Shown: piece after piece, positions 9,157 to 16,802 of the stretch
How the letters are laid out: each line of letters opens with the position of its first letter
Position numbering within the stretch: position 1 is the stretch's first letter
Assembly: GCF_003605365.2 (NCBI RefSeq)
Contig: NZ_QYTU02000017.1
Coordinates: 1 to 60,823 of the forward strand
Direction: 5' to 3'
Length of the DNA: 60,823 bases
From: Siminovitchia fortis
Lineage (GTDB): Bacteria; Bacillota; Bacilli; Bacillales; Bacillaceae_C
Notes under the pieces: model-generated
What the model saw: only the letters and a program-made list of their open reading frames with translations
The model's database searches: none
What the model was told of the DNA's origin: nothing
Translations under genes and position numbers: made by a program

Positions 9157-9362
9157 AATTTTCTCTTCAAACAAAGGCTATGTAATGCCCAGCTCCAACG
9201 GACAGGAGGTCCTAGTGTCGATGAAGCCACAGGACGTGGCGCTTTTAGTCGGCCAGGCGCCATCGGCGCAAGGATTAAGCCAACGCTTGCGAAGGCAAAC
9301 TACGCCTCCGCAAGCGTTGGCTAGCTTGTTGCCAAAAGCTGCGCGCCTTGTGCTTTTCTTAA
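9157..9362 (-). repeat. Dispersed intergenic repeat, copy 2 (mosaic)
   Basis: Contains the shared blocks CCAACGGACAGGAGGTCCTA and AAGCCACAGGACGTGGCGCT (reverse orientation), then GGCGCCATCGGCGCAAGGA as in the copy at 41.4 kb. A 14-bp perfect inverted repeat (AGCCAACGCTTGCG at 9278-9291, complement at 9309-9322) lies inside. The left edge AATTTTCTCTTCAAACAAAG is identical to the left edge of the 41.4 kb copy. It fills the gap between the permease remnant and the DUF3231 gene. Confidence 0.8.
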
Positions 9363-9441
9363 ACGAAAATGTATTTGGTTTATATATTTCCTCTTTTTAG
9401 GGAACAATATTCCGCGAGGCAGCAAATGGGGGGATATCAAT

Positions 9442-10455
9442 ATGAAAGGCAAAACCCAAAATACTAATGAAAAATTAACATCGGCCGAGATAGGGAAACT
9501 TTGGGCAACGTATACGGGGAATACACTTTTTACGTGTGTTCTGAGTTATTATCTTAAACATGTCGAGGATAAAGATATCAAAAGGGTTGTGGAGAATGCG
9601 TTAAAGTTAAGCAGGAAAATTGTGGAGGATATTAAAGCAATATTTATTAAAGAAAATTTCCCCATACCAATCGGCTTTTCAAAGGAAGATGTAAACCTGG
9701 GTGCCCCAAGGTTATTTTCCGACGAGTTTTATCTTCACTATTTAAAATATACGGGTAAAGCCGGAATGAGTATTTACACAATTGCCATACCTTTGGTGAT
9801 CAGAAAAGATATACGGGATTTCTTTATTTTTACCCTTAACTCTGCTGTTAAGCTTTTAACAGATGTTAATGATCTATTAAAAGAAAAAGGTTTTTTAACA
9901 AAGCCGCCTTTCATTCCTGTCCCCCCAAAAGCTGACTTTGTAAAAAAGCAAAGTTATTTAAATGGCTTTTTCGGAAACGTTCGATCCCTTCACGCACTTG
10001 AGATTACACATCTTTATGATGATATTGAAAACGATGTTACAAGCAAGGCGTTATTAATTGGTTTTTCTCAAGTATCTAAAAATGAAGATGTCCGGAAATT
10101 CCTCCTTAGAGGAAAGGAAATGATTAAAAAACATATAGAAGCCTGTTCACAGCATCTGCACAATGAAAATTTGCCATCTCCTCCCTTATTGGATGACTTG
10201 GTGAGCACTTCTACTTTTTCTCCCTTTTCGGATAAATTAATGTTATGGCATAAAATAGATATGTTTTCCATGAAAATCAGGTCCTATGCCAATGGTGCAT
10301 CACTTAATGGACGGCGTGATATTGGCGCAATGTATGCCATGTTTCTAAAGGATGTTGGATTATATGTTGAGGATGGTGCGAATATTATGATTGACCACGG
10401 CTGGATGGAACAACCACCAAAAGCTGTTGACCGTAAAGATTTAGCAAAGGATTAA
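9442..10455 (+). CDS. DUF3231 family protein
   Basis: The 337-residue soluble protein is built of two similar helical halves (about residues 15-165 and 175-330), as in the DUF3231 family common in Bacillus. The half-motif NTLFTCVLSYYLKHVEDKDI is mirrored by ITHLYDDIENDVTSKALLIG, and FSDKLMLWHKIDMFSMKIRSYA by FSDEFYLHYLKYTGKAGMSIYT. The repeats resemble ferritin-like four-helix bundles, but metal ligands are not certain. The ATG at 9442 sits behind GGGGGGATATC. Function is unknown; the family is often annotated as spore- or stationary-phase associated, which I cannot test here. The next gene is a decayed HXXEE gene. Confidence 0.85.
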   Translation: MKGKTQNTNEKLTSAEIGKLWATYTGNTLFTCVLSYYLKHVEDKDIKRVVENALKLSRKIVEDIKAIFIKENFPIPIGFSKEDVNLGAPRLFSDEFYLHYLKYTGKAGMSIYTIAIPLVIRKDIRDFFIFTLNSAVKLLTDVNDLLKEKGFLTKPPFIPVPPKADFVKKQSYLNGFFGNVRSLHALEITHLYDDIENDVTSKALLIGFSQVSKNEDVRKFLLRGKEMIKKHIEACSQHLHNENLPSPPLLDDLVSTSTFSPFSDKLMLWHKIDMFSMKIRSYANGASLNGRRDIGAMYAMFLKDVGLYVEDGANIMIDHGWMEQPPKAVDRKDLAKD

Positions 10456-10458
10456 AAC

Positions 10459-10980
10459 GATATAGCGAATGCAAATCTGCATATTTTGACTGTCGTACGG
10501 TTGTTCCCCATTATCTTTATGTTTCACGATTTCGAGGAGATTCTCACCGTTGAAAAGTGAGTGAAACAAAGACTATGTGATTAAAAAGATCCCTCCATCC
10601 ATGCTGAAAACATTTTTGCACTAGTTTTCAGATGACACCGGTCCAATTTGCAAAAGACGTATTCTGGATTTTTCTTGCTATTACAGCGGTGACGCTCATT
10701 GCTGTTCTTTTTTCGTTCTACTTTCCTATTTTTATGTTGTCTTTGTTTTTTATTCATGTCTTCACACATATCGGGCAGGCTGTTTATTTCAGAAAATATA
10801 CCCCCAGGTGTATGGCCTCCATCTTGCTCCCTCTATGCATACTACCGTTTATTGGGGGAAGCTGTGATTACAAGCGGGGACATCGCCTGGAGCAGTTTGA
10901 GCACGGTTCTTCTTCCCTTTCTTTACTCTTGTCCATGGACGCAATCGGCTCACTAAGAGGAAATCGCTTTCTAAAATGGA
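10459..10980 (+). pseudogene. Decayed HXXEE-domain membrane protein gene
   Basis: Pieces of one protein appear in three frames. At 10492-10557 a frame reads VVRLFPIIFMFHDFEEILTVEK, with the family-defining HDFEE motif, and then stops (TGA where the family has Trp). At 10632-10800 another frame reads MTPVQFAKDVFWIFLAI...FFIHVFTHIGQAVYFRKYTP, the middle helices of the family. The continuation (PGVWPPSC..., YAYYRLLGEAVITSGDIAW) is found one frame over, so a frameshift lies near 10800. At least two stops and one frameshift make this a pseudogene. HXXEE proteins are small multi-helix membrane proteins of unknown function. Confidence 0.75.
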
Positions 10981-11033
10981 GTTTATTACTCTGAATTTTC
11001 TATCAAAATATTAAAAATTCCGGGGGATTTAAA

Positions 11034-11426
11034 TTGAATTTGAAAGTTGGAGATATTATTCGATTTGAACGGATGTTCACAAAAGAAGATGTTGAAATAT
11101 TTACAAAAGTATCCATGGATGAAGGGGATCACCATACGAAACCTGATGAACTGGGGAGACTTGTGGTTCAAGGGCTATTAACTGCTACATTGCCGACAAA
11201 GGTCGGTGGAGATTACAATGTACTGGCTCGTACAATGAATTTTGAGTTTTTGAGACCCGTCTTCACCGGAGATACAATAGGTTGTGAAGTAATGATTAAA
11301 AATCTCGAAAGACAAGAAAACAATAGAATATCTATTTTTGCCACTTTCCTATGCATCAATCAAAATGGGAAACAGGTATTGAGTGGAAACTTTGCGGGGG
11401 TTATATTAAATAAGTTGAAAAAATAA
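11034..11426 (+). CDS. MaoC-like hotdog-fold dehydratase family protein
   Basis: The 130-residue protein begins MNLKVGDIIRFERMFTKEDVEIFTKVSMD, the typical opening of MaoC/(R)-enoyl-CoA hydratases. It ends with the hotdog sheet FEFLRPVFTGDTIGCEVMI and GNFAGVIL. The hydratase Asp-His pair is only partly apparent: the usual DxNPxH segment is replaced by DEGDHHTKP, with VVQGLLTATLPTKVGG in the following helix. It may therefore be a thioester-binding protein without classical hydratase activity. The start is TTG at 11034 behind CGGGGGA. A long hairpin terminator follows 77 bases later. Confidence 0.78.
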   Translation: MNLKVGDIIRFERMFTKEDVEIFTKVSMDEGDHHTKPDELGRLVVQGLLTATLPTKVGGDYNVLARTMNFEFLRPVFTGDTIGCEVMIKNLERQENNRISIFATFLCINQNGKQVLSGNFAGVILNKLKK

Positions 11427-11503
11427 ATTACATGGAATAACCGGGAGTTATTCACAAACCAGCGGGTTATATATCAGAGAACTAGTCCGACAATAACAGA
11501 TGA

Positions 11504-11550
11504 GCCGATTCATCTCATGATAAAAAATCACGAGATGAATCGGCCATTTT
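11504..11550 (+). terminator. Terminator after the MaoC-like gene
   Basis: A 17-bp stem (GCCGATTCATCTCATGA with its complement, one G-U pair) and a 7-base loop, followed by CATTTTATAA. Confidence 0.75.
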
Positions 11551-11563
11551 ATAAACATACTAT

Positions 11564-11731
11564 TTAAAAATGTGGTAATTCATAGAAGCGGAAAACGAGC
11601 TGTTTTGCTAAGGACCCCCAATCAACTATACATTGATCCATTTTACGGTATTTCTCTACCCAGTAATCCAATTCCGCCCCCAATTCCCGTTCCATTGGAA
11701 ATAGCCGCCAATTTTGCAACGGGTTTTTCAT
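11564..11731 (-). CDS. Possible small protein of unknown function
   Basis: A 55-codon frame on the minus strand reads MKNPLQNWRLFPME, then RELGAELDYWVEKYRKM and ends RFYELPHF. It is preceded by AAGG about 9 bases upstream, a weak ribosome site. The composition (charged helices, aromatic residues) looks protein-like, but I recognise no family. It could be the start of a lost longer gene. No promoter stands out. Confidence 0.35.
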   Translation of the reverse strand: MKNPLQNWRLFPMERELGAELDYWVEKYRKMDQCIVDWGSLAKQLVFRFYELPHF

Positions 11732-11824
11732 CAAATTTACCTTAGTCTATTACTGACAAACAATGTACCATAAAGAGCGGATATACACTGGCTTCAACTG
11801 TTGGGGTAAGCTTTTTAAATTATA

Positions 11825-11965
11825 TTACCACCAGCCGCCAAAACCGCCACCGTAACCGCCGCCGTAACCACCAACAAAGGCAGCTCCCACAATAATCAAT
11901 AGGATAAACAATACAACGATTAAGGCGAAGCCTGCGCCACCGCCATATCCTGCACCATCAGCCAT
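11825..11965 (-). CDS. YjcZ-like small glycine-rich membrane protein
   Basis: The 46-residue protein starts at an ATG (11965) behind AAGGAGGGAAATAA. It consists of a Gly/Tyr-rich head ([13 protein letters not shown]), one transmembrane helix ([18 protein letters not shown]) and a Gly-rich tail ending in GGFGGWW. This is the pattern of the YjcZ family of sporulation-associated micro-proteins found in many copies in Bacillaceae. A second member lies at 15189-15326 on the same strand. Their role is unsettled; a membrane or spore-surface location is likely. Confidence 0.85.
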   Translation of the reverse strand: MADGAGYGGGAGFALIVVLFILLIIVGAAFVGGYGGGYGGGFGGWW

Positions 11966-12273
11966 ATTTATTTCCCTCCTTTTCCATCTGGCCTTAACAA
12001 TATATGAGAAAATAAAAAAAGCGGATGGGCACTTTGGGTAAAAGGGGATCATTTGCAAATTAATTTTTGTCTGAAACCGGATTTAAAGAAAGCATGTGGC
12101 CATGGAATAGCGAATAAGTTGGGCTCGGCCATTCATTTTTTAACGCACTGCACGCGTGATTTTTTTAGGGTGCCGAATAAAAAACAAGAGAAAATTTCAT
12201 ATGCTAATATTTTACAGGATTTTCTGGAGATACACAGAAGTATATTTTTATAATGCATGTAGGAGGAGAACCG
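11966..12273. other. Intergenic gap between divergent genes
   Basis: The gap separates the minus-strand YjcZ-like gene from the plus-strand sensor kinase and must hold promoters for both. An AT-rich block at about 12180-12250 is the likely kinase promoter region, but I see no confident -35/-10 pair. A frame at 12053-12253 has no ribosome site and no recognisable product. Confidence 0.4.
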
Positions 12274-13917
12274 ATGTCAAATAGCATAGAGAATCACCAT
12301 AAGGAATTATTAATCTTAAAAACAATAGCAGAAACGTTGAACGAAAGTAATGATCTAGAGCAGATGCTTCAGAGTACGCTGGAGAAATTGCTTGAAGTGA
12401 CCGGAATAAGCACGGGGTGGATATTTCTGGCAAAAGAGCGGCCGTTTCACCAGAAGATGGCCGATTACAACTTACCTCCGGCACTTGCCCGGGAAGATAA
12501 GAAACCGATGAGATGCGGTACTTGTGATTGCCTGGAGCTATATTGGAAAGGTTCATTAAAGAAAGCGGTCAATATTATTAAATGCAAGCGCCTGCAGGAG
12601 GCAGTCGAATATTCATGGGGGGATACCCACAACCTCACCCATCATGCGACGGTTCCCTTAACAATCCGCGGAAAAAGATTTGGTATTTTAAATGTCGGAT
12701 CACCGGGGAAAAAATACTTCAACGATGAAGAACTTACTCTGCTCGAATCGGTAGCGTACCAAATTGGAACTGCAGTTGAGCGGACGTTCCTGTATGAGCG
12801 GGAAAAGAAACAATTCGAATATTATGCCAAAATCGATGAACTGACGCGTTACATATGGAATATAAATGATCCAGACATTCTCCTTGAAACCATTATTGGG
12901 CAGATAGGAGAGAATTTTGGCTGGTCGGCGGCGGGCATTATCATTAAACGGCGTGATCGCTTGACCCTGCAAGCGCTTTATAGAGATGGAACACCTGGAT
13001 TAATGAATGAAACATGTAGTTTACGTGATTCAAAAGATTCTTCGGATATTATCGTTCAAGCGTATTCAGAGCAAAAAATATGTGTAAGCGATCAAAAAGA
13101 TTTTATTTTTCCCGAACTTAATAATAACGGCGGCCAGTCTTCGATTGCCATACCGTTGAAATTGCACGAACAAAAAGGCGTGCTGTTCATTAGCAGACAG
13201 TTCGAACCATTCACTGATTACGAGTTTGATGTATTGAAAGTATTGGCGGAACATATTTCGTTGGCGATGGAAGAGGCCCGGCTTTATGTAGAACGGCAGC
13301 AATTGCTCTTAACCGAAGAGAGAAACCGGCTGGCCCGCGATTTGCATGACTCTGTCAATCAAAAACTATTTTCTCTCTCTCTGACAGCCCGTGGACTCAG
13401 GGAAATGTTGAAACATGAAGATCAGAACGTAATAGAAGGCATAAACAACATCGGTCAGTTGGCTCAAGAAGCATTGACTGAAATGCGATCCCTCATTTGG
13501 GAGCTTCGTCCGGACAATATCGACAAAGGGATTACAGATTTACTGAAAGAATACGCTGAAAAAATCGGATTGAATGTGACCATACAAATGAAAGAAGACG
13601 GCCATCTCATACCAAAGGTAGAAGAGGCATTCATTCGTATCGGTCAAGAGGCGCTGAACAATGTAAGAAAGCATGCTCGCACGAACAGCGCCCAAATTCA
13701 AATTGAATGTAACCCAGACGCTGTGCGAATGGTTGTGTCCGATCAAGGGCGGGGCTTTTCGCTTGAACAAGCGTTGAAATACAGCAAGTCCCTCGGGATG
13801 AAAAGCATGCGGGAACGGGCTGCACAAGTAAACGGAAATTTGGAAATTGAAAGTATCGTGGGAAAGGGGACAACCATTACTATTCTAGTACCCACATCGA
13901 AAAAGAAAGGGGGTTAA
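12274..13917 (+). CDS. Soluble GAF-GAF sensor histidine kinase (NarL/DegS-type)
   Basis: The 547-residue kinase has no membrane segment. Order of domains: N-terminal GAF (about 20-180), second GAF (about 200-335), HisKA_3 dimerisation/phosphoacceptor domain with RNRLARDLHDSVNQKLF (His358), and HATPase_c with the N box EALNNVRKHA and G boxes DQGRGFS and GKGTTITI. The first GAF carries four cysteines in CGTCDC (Cys81, 84, 86) and NIIKCKRL (Cys104). That pattern recurs, as I recall, in GAF-type kinases and could bind a metal, Fe-S cluster or heme. The ATG at 12274 follows TAGGAGGAGAA. The cognate regulator begins 3 bases after the stop. Signal unknown; a cytoplasmic redox or gas signal is my inference. 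Confidence 0.88.
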   Translation: MSNSIENHHKELLILKTIAETLNESNDLEQMLQSTLEKLLEVTGISTGWIFLAKERPFHQKMADYNLPPALAREDKKPMRCGTCDCLELYWKGSLKKAVNIIKCKRLQEAVEYSWGDTHNLTHHATVPLTIRGKRFGILNVGSPGKKYFNDEELTLLESVAYQIGTAVERTFLYEREKKQFEYYAKIDELTRYIWNINDPDILLETIIGQIGENFGWSAAGIIIKRRDRLTLQALYRDGTPGLMNETCSLRDSKDSSDIIVQAYSEQKICVSDQKDFIFPELNNNGGQSSIAIPLKLHEQKGVLFISRQFEPFTDYEFDVLKVLAEHISLAMEEARLYVERQQLLLTEERNRLARDLHDSVNQKLFSLSLTARGLREMLKHEDQNVIEGINNIGQLAQEALTEMRSLIWELRPDNIDKGITDLLKEYAEKIGLNVTIQMKEDGHLIPKVEEAFIRIGQEALNNVRKHARTNSAQIQIECNPDAVRMVVSDQGRGFSLEQALKYSKSLGMKSMRERAAQVNGNLEIESIVGKGTTITILVPTSKKKGG

Positions 13918-13920
13918 TAT

Positions 13921-14559
13921 GTGAAAATTAAAGTGCTGCTCGTCGATGATCATTTGGTTGTATTGAGAGGATTGCGTTTTTTTCTGCAAACTCAATCTGA
14001 TATAGAAATCGTCGGTCAAGCGCAAAATGGGATAGAGGCGCTAAAAAAGGTTGAGGAATTAAAACCGGACATTGTGCTTATGGATGTACAAATGCCGAAG
14101 ATGGACGGGATTGAGGCGACTAAGCAAATTTCTAAAAACTATCCCGATGTAAAGGTGATTATTCTTACAAGTTTCTCCGACCGGGATTCTGTCTTGCCGG
14201 CCATTAAAGCAGGGGCCCTCGGCTACCAGTTGAAAGACGTGGAGCCCGATGTTCTGGCGGAGACAATCAAAGCAGCAATGGAAGGCAATCGAACGTTTCA
14301 TCAGCAAGTAACGAATCAACTGATTTCCCATGTGACAAAGGAAGCCGAAACAGATAAAGGGATACAAATCCTTACTCCAAGGGAAAGAGAAGTACTGTAC
14401 CATATTACTTTAGGACAGAGCAATAAGGAAATAGCGGCTGAACTTCATGTTACAGAAAAAACAGTAAAAACCCACATTACCTCGATATTGGGAAAAATGC
14501 AGTTGCAAGATCGTACACAAGCGGCCCTTTTTGCCATAAAAAATAACTGGTTTGATTGA
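13921..14559 (+). CDS. NarL/LuxR-family response regulator
   Basis: The 212-residue protein has an N-terminal receiver (about 1-120) with the acidic pair VDD, phospho-acceptor Asp55 in IVLMDVQMPKMDG, the switch Thr/Ser in IILTSF and Lys in YQLKDV. It ends with a LuxR-type helix-turn-helix (about 145-205, LTPREREVLYHI and SNKEIAAELHVTEKTVKTHI). It starts with GTG at 13921 behind AAAGGGGG, 3 bases after the kinase stop, so it is the kinase's partner. Targets are unknown; no obvious regulated structural gene is attached. A terminator follows. Confidence 0.93.
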   Translation: MKIKVLLVDDHLVVLRGLRFFLQTQSDIEIVGQAQNGIEALKKVEELKPDIVLMDVQMPKMDGIEATKQISKNYPDVKVIILTSFSDRDSVLPAIKAGALGYQLKDVEPDVLAETIKAAMEGNRTFHQQVTNQLISHVTKEAETDKGIQILTPREREVLYHITLGQSNKEIAAELHVTEKTVKTHITSILGKMQLQDRTQAALFAIKNNWFD

Positions 14560-14583
14560 TTACTCGGGCGAACGTCTTAGACT

Positions 14584-14612
14584 AAGGTCTTATCTTGATA
14601 AGGCCTTTTTTT
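14584..14612 (+). terminator. Terminator of the two-component operon
   Basis: Stem AAGGTCTTATC / GATAAGGCCTT followed by T7. Confidence 0.85.
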
Positions 14613-14705
14613 GTATGCAAATTTTAGACACAGGTACGATTTTATCAAGATGATCATTGCTTAAAATAAACATAGCAACCAAATATAGCTGAAGGGGAGC
14701 TTATG

Positions 14706-14885
14706 ATGAATCTTTATGAGTATCAATATATGATAAATGAACAAAAACGCCTGCTTAATCAAATCAACCGGGAAGCGTGGAAATACACGTCAGGTTATCC
14801 ATATCAAAAGCCTTTCTTAATCGGGTTCATTACATCTGTATTTAAAGGAATTAAAAGTAGCTTCAGTTACAATGGCATGAAGTAA
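14706..14885 (+). CDS. Small hypothetical protein
   Basis: The 59-residue product starts MNLYEYQYMINEQKRLLNQ and is hydrophilic at first. It then has a mildly hydrophobic stretch (FLIGFITSVFKGI) and a short polar tail. Two ATGs stand in tandem (14703, 14706); AAGGGGAG at 14692-14699 is better placed for the second. I do not recognise the family. It lies downstream of the two-component operon's terminator, so it has its own promoter (not identified). Confidence 0.6.
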   Translation: MNLYEYQYMINEQKRLLNQINREAWKYTSGYPYQKPFLIGFITSVFKGIKSSFSYNGMK

Positions 14886-15096
14886 GATATGACTCAAGAA
14901 CATTGGCAGCCTTAGCGATATAGAAAAATTGCTCGTTTATACCATACAGTCTGTCCAATCATTTTTGACAAAATTCAGTATATTATTAACAATACAGCAG
15001 GCTTAAAAAATGAATAGAGATATATGGGCTTTACCATTACGCTTTATTTTTCATGCCACAAAATGTATGAGTTAAAATAGTAATAACATGAAACTG

Positions 15097-15126
15097 ATAA
15101 AAAGAGCGCTTGAATAAAGCGCTCCT
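15097..15126 (-). terminator. Terminator of the second YjcZ-like gene
   Basis: On the minus strand GAGCGCTTTATTCAAGCGCTC forms a stem-loop followed by TTTTTATC. The remaining sequence between 14886 and 15188 shows no gene. Confidence 0.8.
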
Positions 15127-15188
15127 TGAGGTTAAGATGAGCCGAAAATGGAGTCGGAAACGGTTCGGATGCAGCGGAGGCTGTTTAG

Positions 15189-15326
15189 TTAAAATATGGC
15201 GGCGCCAATAATAATCAACAGAATGAAAAGCACCACGATTAACGCAAAGGAATTGCGCATGCCGTATCCTCCGCCATATCCATAACCGCCGTACCTGAAT
15301 CTGCGCCCACAGCCATAGAATCCCAT
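15189..15326 (-). CDS. YjcZ-like small glycine-rich membrane protein (second copy)
   Basis: The 45-residue protein begins [19 protein letters not shown] and ends with a single membrane helix [20 protein letters not shown]. The helix is nearly identical to that of the protein at 11825-11965, but the order differs: here the helix closes the protein and no Gly-rich tail follows. The ATG at 15326 lies behind AAGGTGGTGAT. A terminator follows on the same strand. YjcZ-type proteins are sporulation-associated in Bacillus. Confidence 0.85.
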   Translation of the reverse strand: MGFYGCGRRFRYGGYGYGGGYGMRNSFALIVVLFILLIIIGAAIF

Positions 15327-15469
15327 GAATATCACCACCTTATAGGATTAATACAAATTATGCAGGTCCAAGTAAAACGAGCTAGGGATATGCGGACAAA
15401 TTTAAAAAATGGGTGCATTTTGGGATAATATCCTGCTAAGCCCCATTTCACGCAAAGCAAAAAAATTAC

Positions 15470-15499
15470 TTACCAGACATACTCAAACTGTTGTACAAT
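15470..15499 (+). promoter_or_regulatory. Candidate promoter of the leader/FusB-type transcript
   Basis: TTACCA (15470-15475) lies 18 bases before TACAAT (15494-15499). The -10 is good and the -35 weak. It sits 28 bases before the leader-peptide ATG. Confidence 0.5.
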
Positions 15500-15526
15500 A
15501 TACTTATTCACTGGAGGTGATATAAG

Positions 15527-15607
15527 ATGGCGAACATATTTCCGCCAGAATTTGCGGCGTCTCATGCAAAGCCTCTTATAAAACAGGCGATACTTTGCAT
15601 GAGGTAG
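15527..15607 (+). CDS. Leader peptide (26 codons) before the FusB-type gene
   Basis: The frame begins MANIFPPEFAASHAKPL and ends ILCMR-stop. It is preceded by GGAGGTGAT (15513-15521), a near-perfect anti-Shine-Dalgarno complement, far stronger than needed for a stray frame. The second half of the frame carries the arms of a perfect 11-bp inverted repeat. Short, strongly translated frames with this layout usually act as ribosome-sensing leaders for antibiotic-protection genes. Function is inferred from layout only. Confidence 0.6.
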   Translation: MANIFPPEFAASHAKPLIKQAILCMR

Positions 15608-15634
15608 ACGATCTGATCATCGCCTAATTTTTAT
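15561..15634 (+). promoter_or_regulatory. Putative attenuator: two mutually exclusive hairpins
   Basis: Hairpin 1 pairs CTCATGCAAAG (15561-15571) with CTTTGCATGAG (15593-15603). Hairpin 2 pairs AGGCGAT (15585-15591), which lies in the loop of hairpin 1, with ATCGCCT (15619-15625), followed by AATTTTTAT. They cannot form together as simple stems. Hairpin 2 plus its T-run looks like a weak intrinsic terminator. The leader-peptide stop (15605-15607) lies between the arms, so ribosome position could decide which forms. Confidence 0.55.
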
Positions 15635-15688
15635 AAATGGCTTTGTCTCTTACTCTAATTTTTATACTACAATAAGGAGCTAATAATA

Positions 15689-16333
15689 ATGACAAGCCAT
15701 AACGAAATACAACCTTTTATCAGGTGTGACCAATTTAACTTTATTAAATTTCAAGTGAAGCATTTGGTGCATGCCCATTCTACAGTCAAGGATCCATCCG
15801 TTCTGAAAGCAGTCAAATATGGAGCGGTGGACAAAATAATGAATCTGTTTCCTGAGATCGAAGAGCATCAGATTTTTGATAAAATTGCCGAAATTGAAGA
15901 AGATATTCAGGCGAAAAATTTTCTGGCCGATCTAAAAACATATGTCATTCCTTTTAAGCCGGTAACGGAAAAAACGGTAGGAAAGCTTTTTCCAAAAGCA
16001 GGGAAATTGAAACTGCAGTTTTTAAAGGAAATCGATTTTACCGAAACAACCTATTTGGGCTGGTATGATATCCGTTCCGATAAAAAATTCCTCATTTTCG
16101 ATTATAAAGGGAAGTTAATGGGGATTCATGGTACGTTCAGGCATAAAACAAAAGGGATTTGTTCTTTATGCAATCGCCATGGGGAAGTGGGATTGTTCAT
16201 GGCAAATGTAAAAAGCGGGAAAGAAACGTTCACCAACCGCGGGAATTATATTTGCGATGACAGCCAAGAGTGCAACCGGAATTTGCAGTCCCTGGATAGG
16301 CTTGAACATTTCATAGAAAACTTGAAAAACTGA
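15689..16333 (+). CDS. FusB/FusC-type EF-G-binding protein
   Basis: The 214-residue protein matches the two-domain plan of the fusidic-acid-resistance FusB/FusC family. It has an N-terminal helical bundle (about 1-85) and a C-terminal domain with a treble-clef zinc site. The likely ligands are Cys158 and Cys161 in CSLC, and Cys189 and Cys195 in CDDSQEC. Length and order agree with family members, which bind EF-G and release it from fusidic-acid-stalled ribosomes. Chromosomal homologues in Bacillus may serve intrinsic resistance or ribosome rescue. The ATG at 15689 follows AAGGAGCTAATAATA. A leader-peptide/attenuator precedes it and a terminator follows. Family assignment good; actual resistance untested. 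Confidence 0.82.
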   Translation: MTSHNEIQPFIRCDQFNFIKFQVKHLVHAHSTVKDPSVLKAVKYGAVDKIMNLFPEIEEHQIFDKIAEIEEDIQAKNFLADLKTYVIPFKPVTEKTVGKLFPKAGKLKLQFLKEIDFTETTYLGWYDIRSDKKFLIFDYKGKLMGIHGTFRHKTKGICSLCNRHGEVGLFMANVKSGKETFTNRGNYICDDSQECNRNLQSLDRLEHFIENLKN

Positions 16334-16354
16334 GGACCCTTCCTCAGTTTTTTT
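16326..16354 (+). terminator. Terminator after the FusB-type gene
   Basis: AAACTGAG / CTCAGTTT stem with an 8-base loop followed by T7. The 5' arm overlaps the stop codon. Confidence 0.85.
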
Positions 16355-16421
16355 GTATCAGCAACATTGTGTCCGCCGCTATGGGGGCAGATTTGGGAAG
16401 ATGCATTATTTTTTTGAAAAC

Positions 16422-16802
16422 CTATTTAATTCGTTTGATCTCCGCCTCTTGATCTATAGAACGCCTGGAGAGCAAGTCCAAAGTCCGTTCATGACTCTCT
16501 TGTGTTTGTTCAATGCGTTTTACAACTTTATTAGTCTCAATGACTGCCTGCTTCACCGAAATATTATCCGTTCCTAAATTCTTCATTTCTTCTTTTAAAT
16601 CATGCATTTTCAGTTCCATGTTTGACATGCGTGTTTCCAGCGCATCAAATCTGTTATTCATTTGGGACCTAACGCCCTGTACTTCATCTTTAACGCCTTG
16701 TACGTCACTTTTTACACTCTGTACCTCATCTTTAACAGACTTTACTTGAACGGTTAAGCCCTGTACACTCGCTAAAATTTGATTCAAAATTTCCTCGTTC
16801 AA
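16422..16802 (-). CDS. Coiled-coil hypothetical protein
   Basis: The product of about 126 residues is almost entirely coiled coil. It contains a run of near-identical heptads (VKSVKDEVQS, VKSDVQG, VKDEVQG, VRSQMNN), then RFDALETRMSNMELKMHDLKEEM. It has no membrane segment or enzyme motif. The likely start is TTG at 16802 behind a run of eight G; an ATG at 16817 lies before that run, in the same frame. Related Bacillus proteins with such repeats are poorly characterised. A candidate TATAAT lies about 55 bases upstream. It is convergent with the FusB-type gene. Confidence 0.7.
   Translation of the reverse strand: MNEEILNQILASVQGLTVQVKSVKDEVQSVKSDVQGVKDEVQGVRSQMNNRFDALETRMSNMELKMHDLKEEMKNLGTDNISVKQAVIETNKVVKRIEQTQESHERTLDLLSRRSIDQEAEIKRIK

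Noticed and set aside
12053-12253. 66-codon frame before the sensor kinase
   Set aside because: No ribosome site, no recognisable sequence, and it covers the likely promoter region.
16680-16780. Short direct repeats resembling a CRISPR-like array
   Set aside because: They are 21-base codon repeats of coiled-coil heptads inside a gene; there are no spacers and no cas genes in the window.
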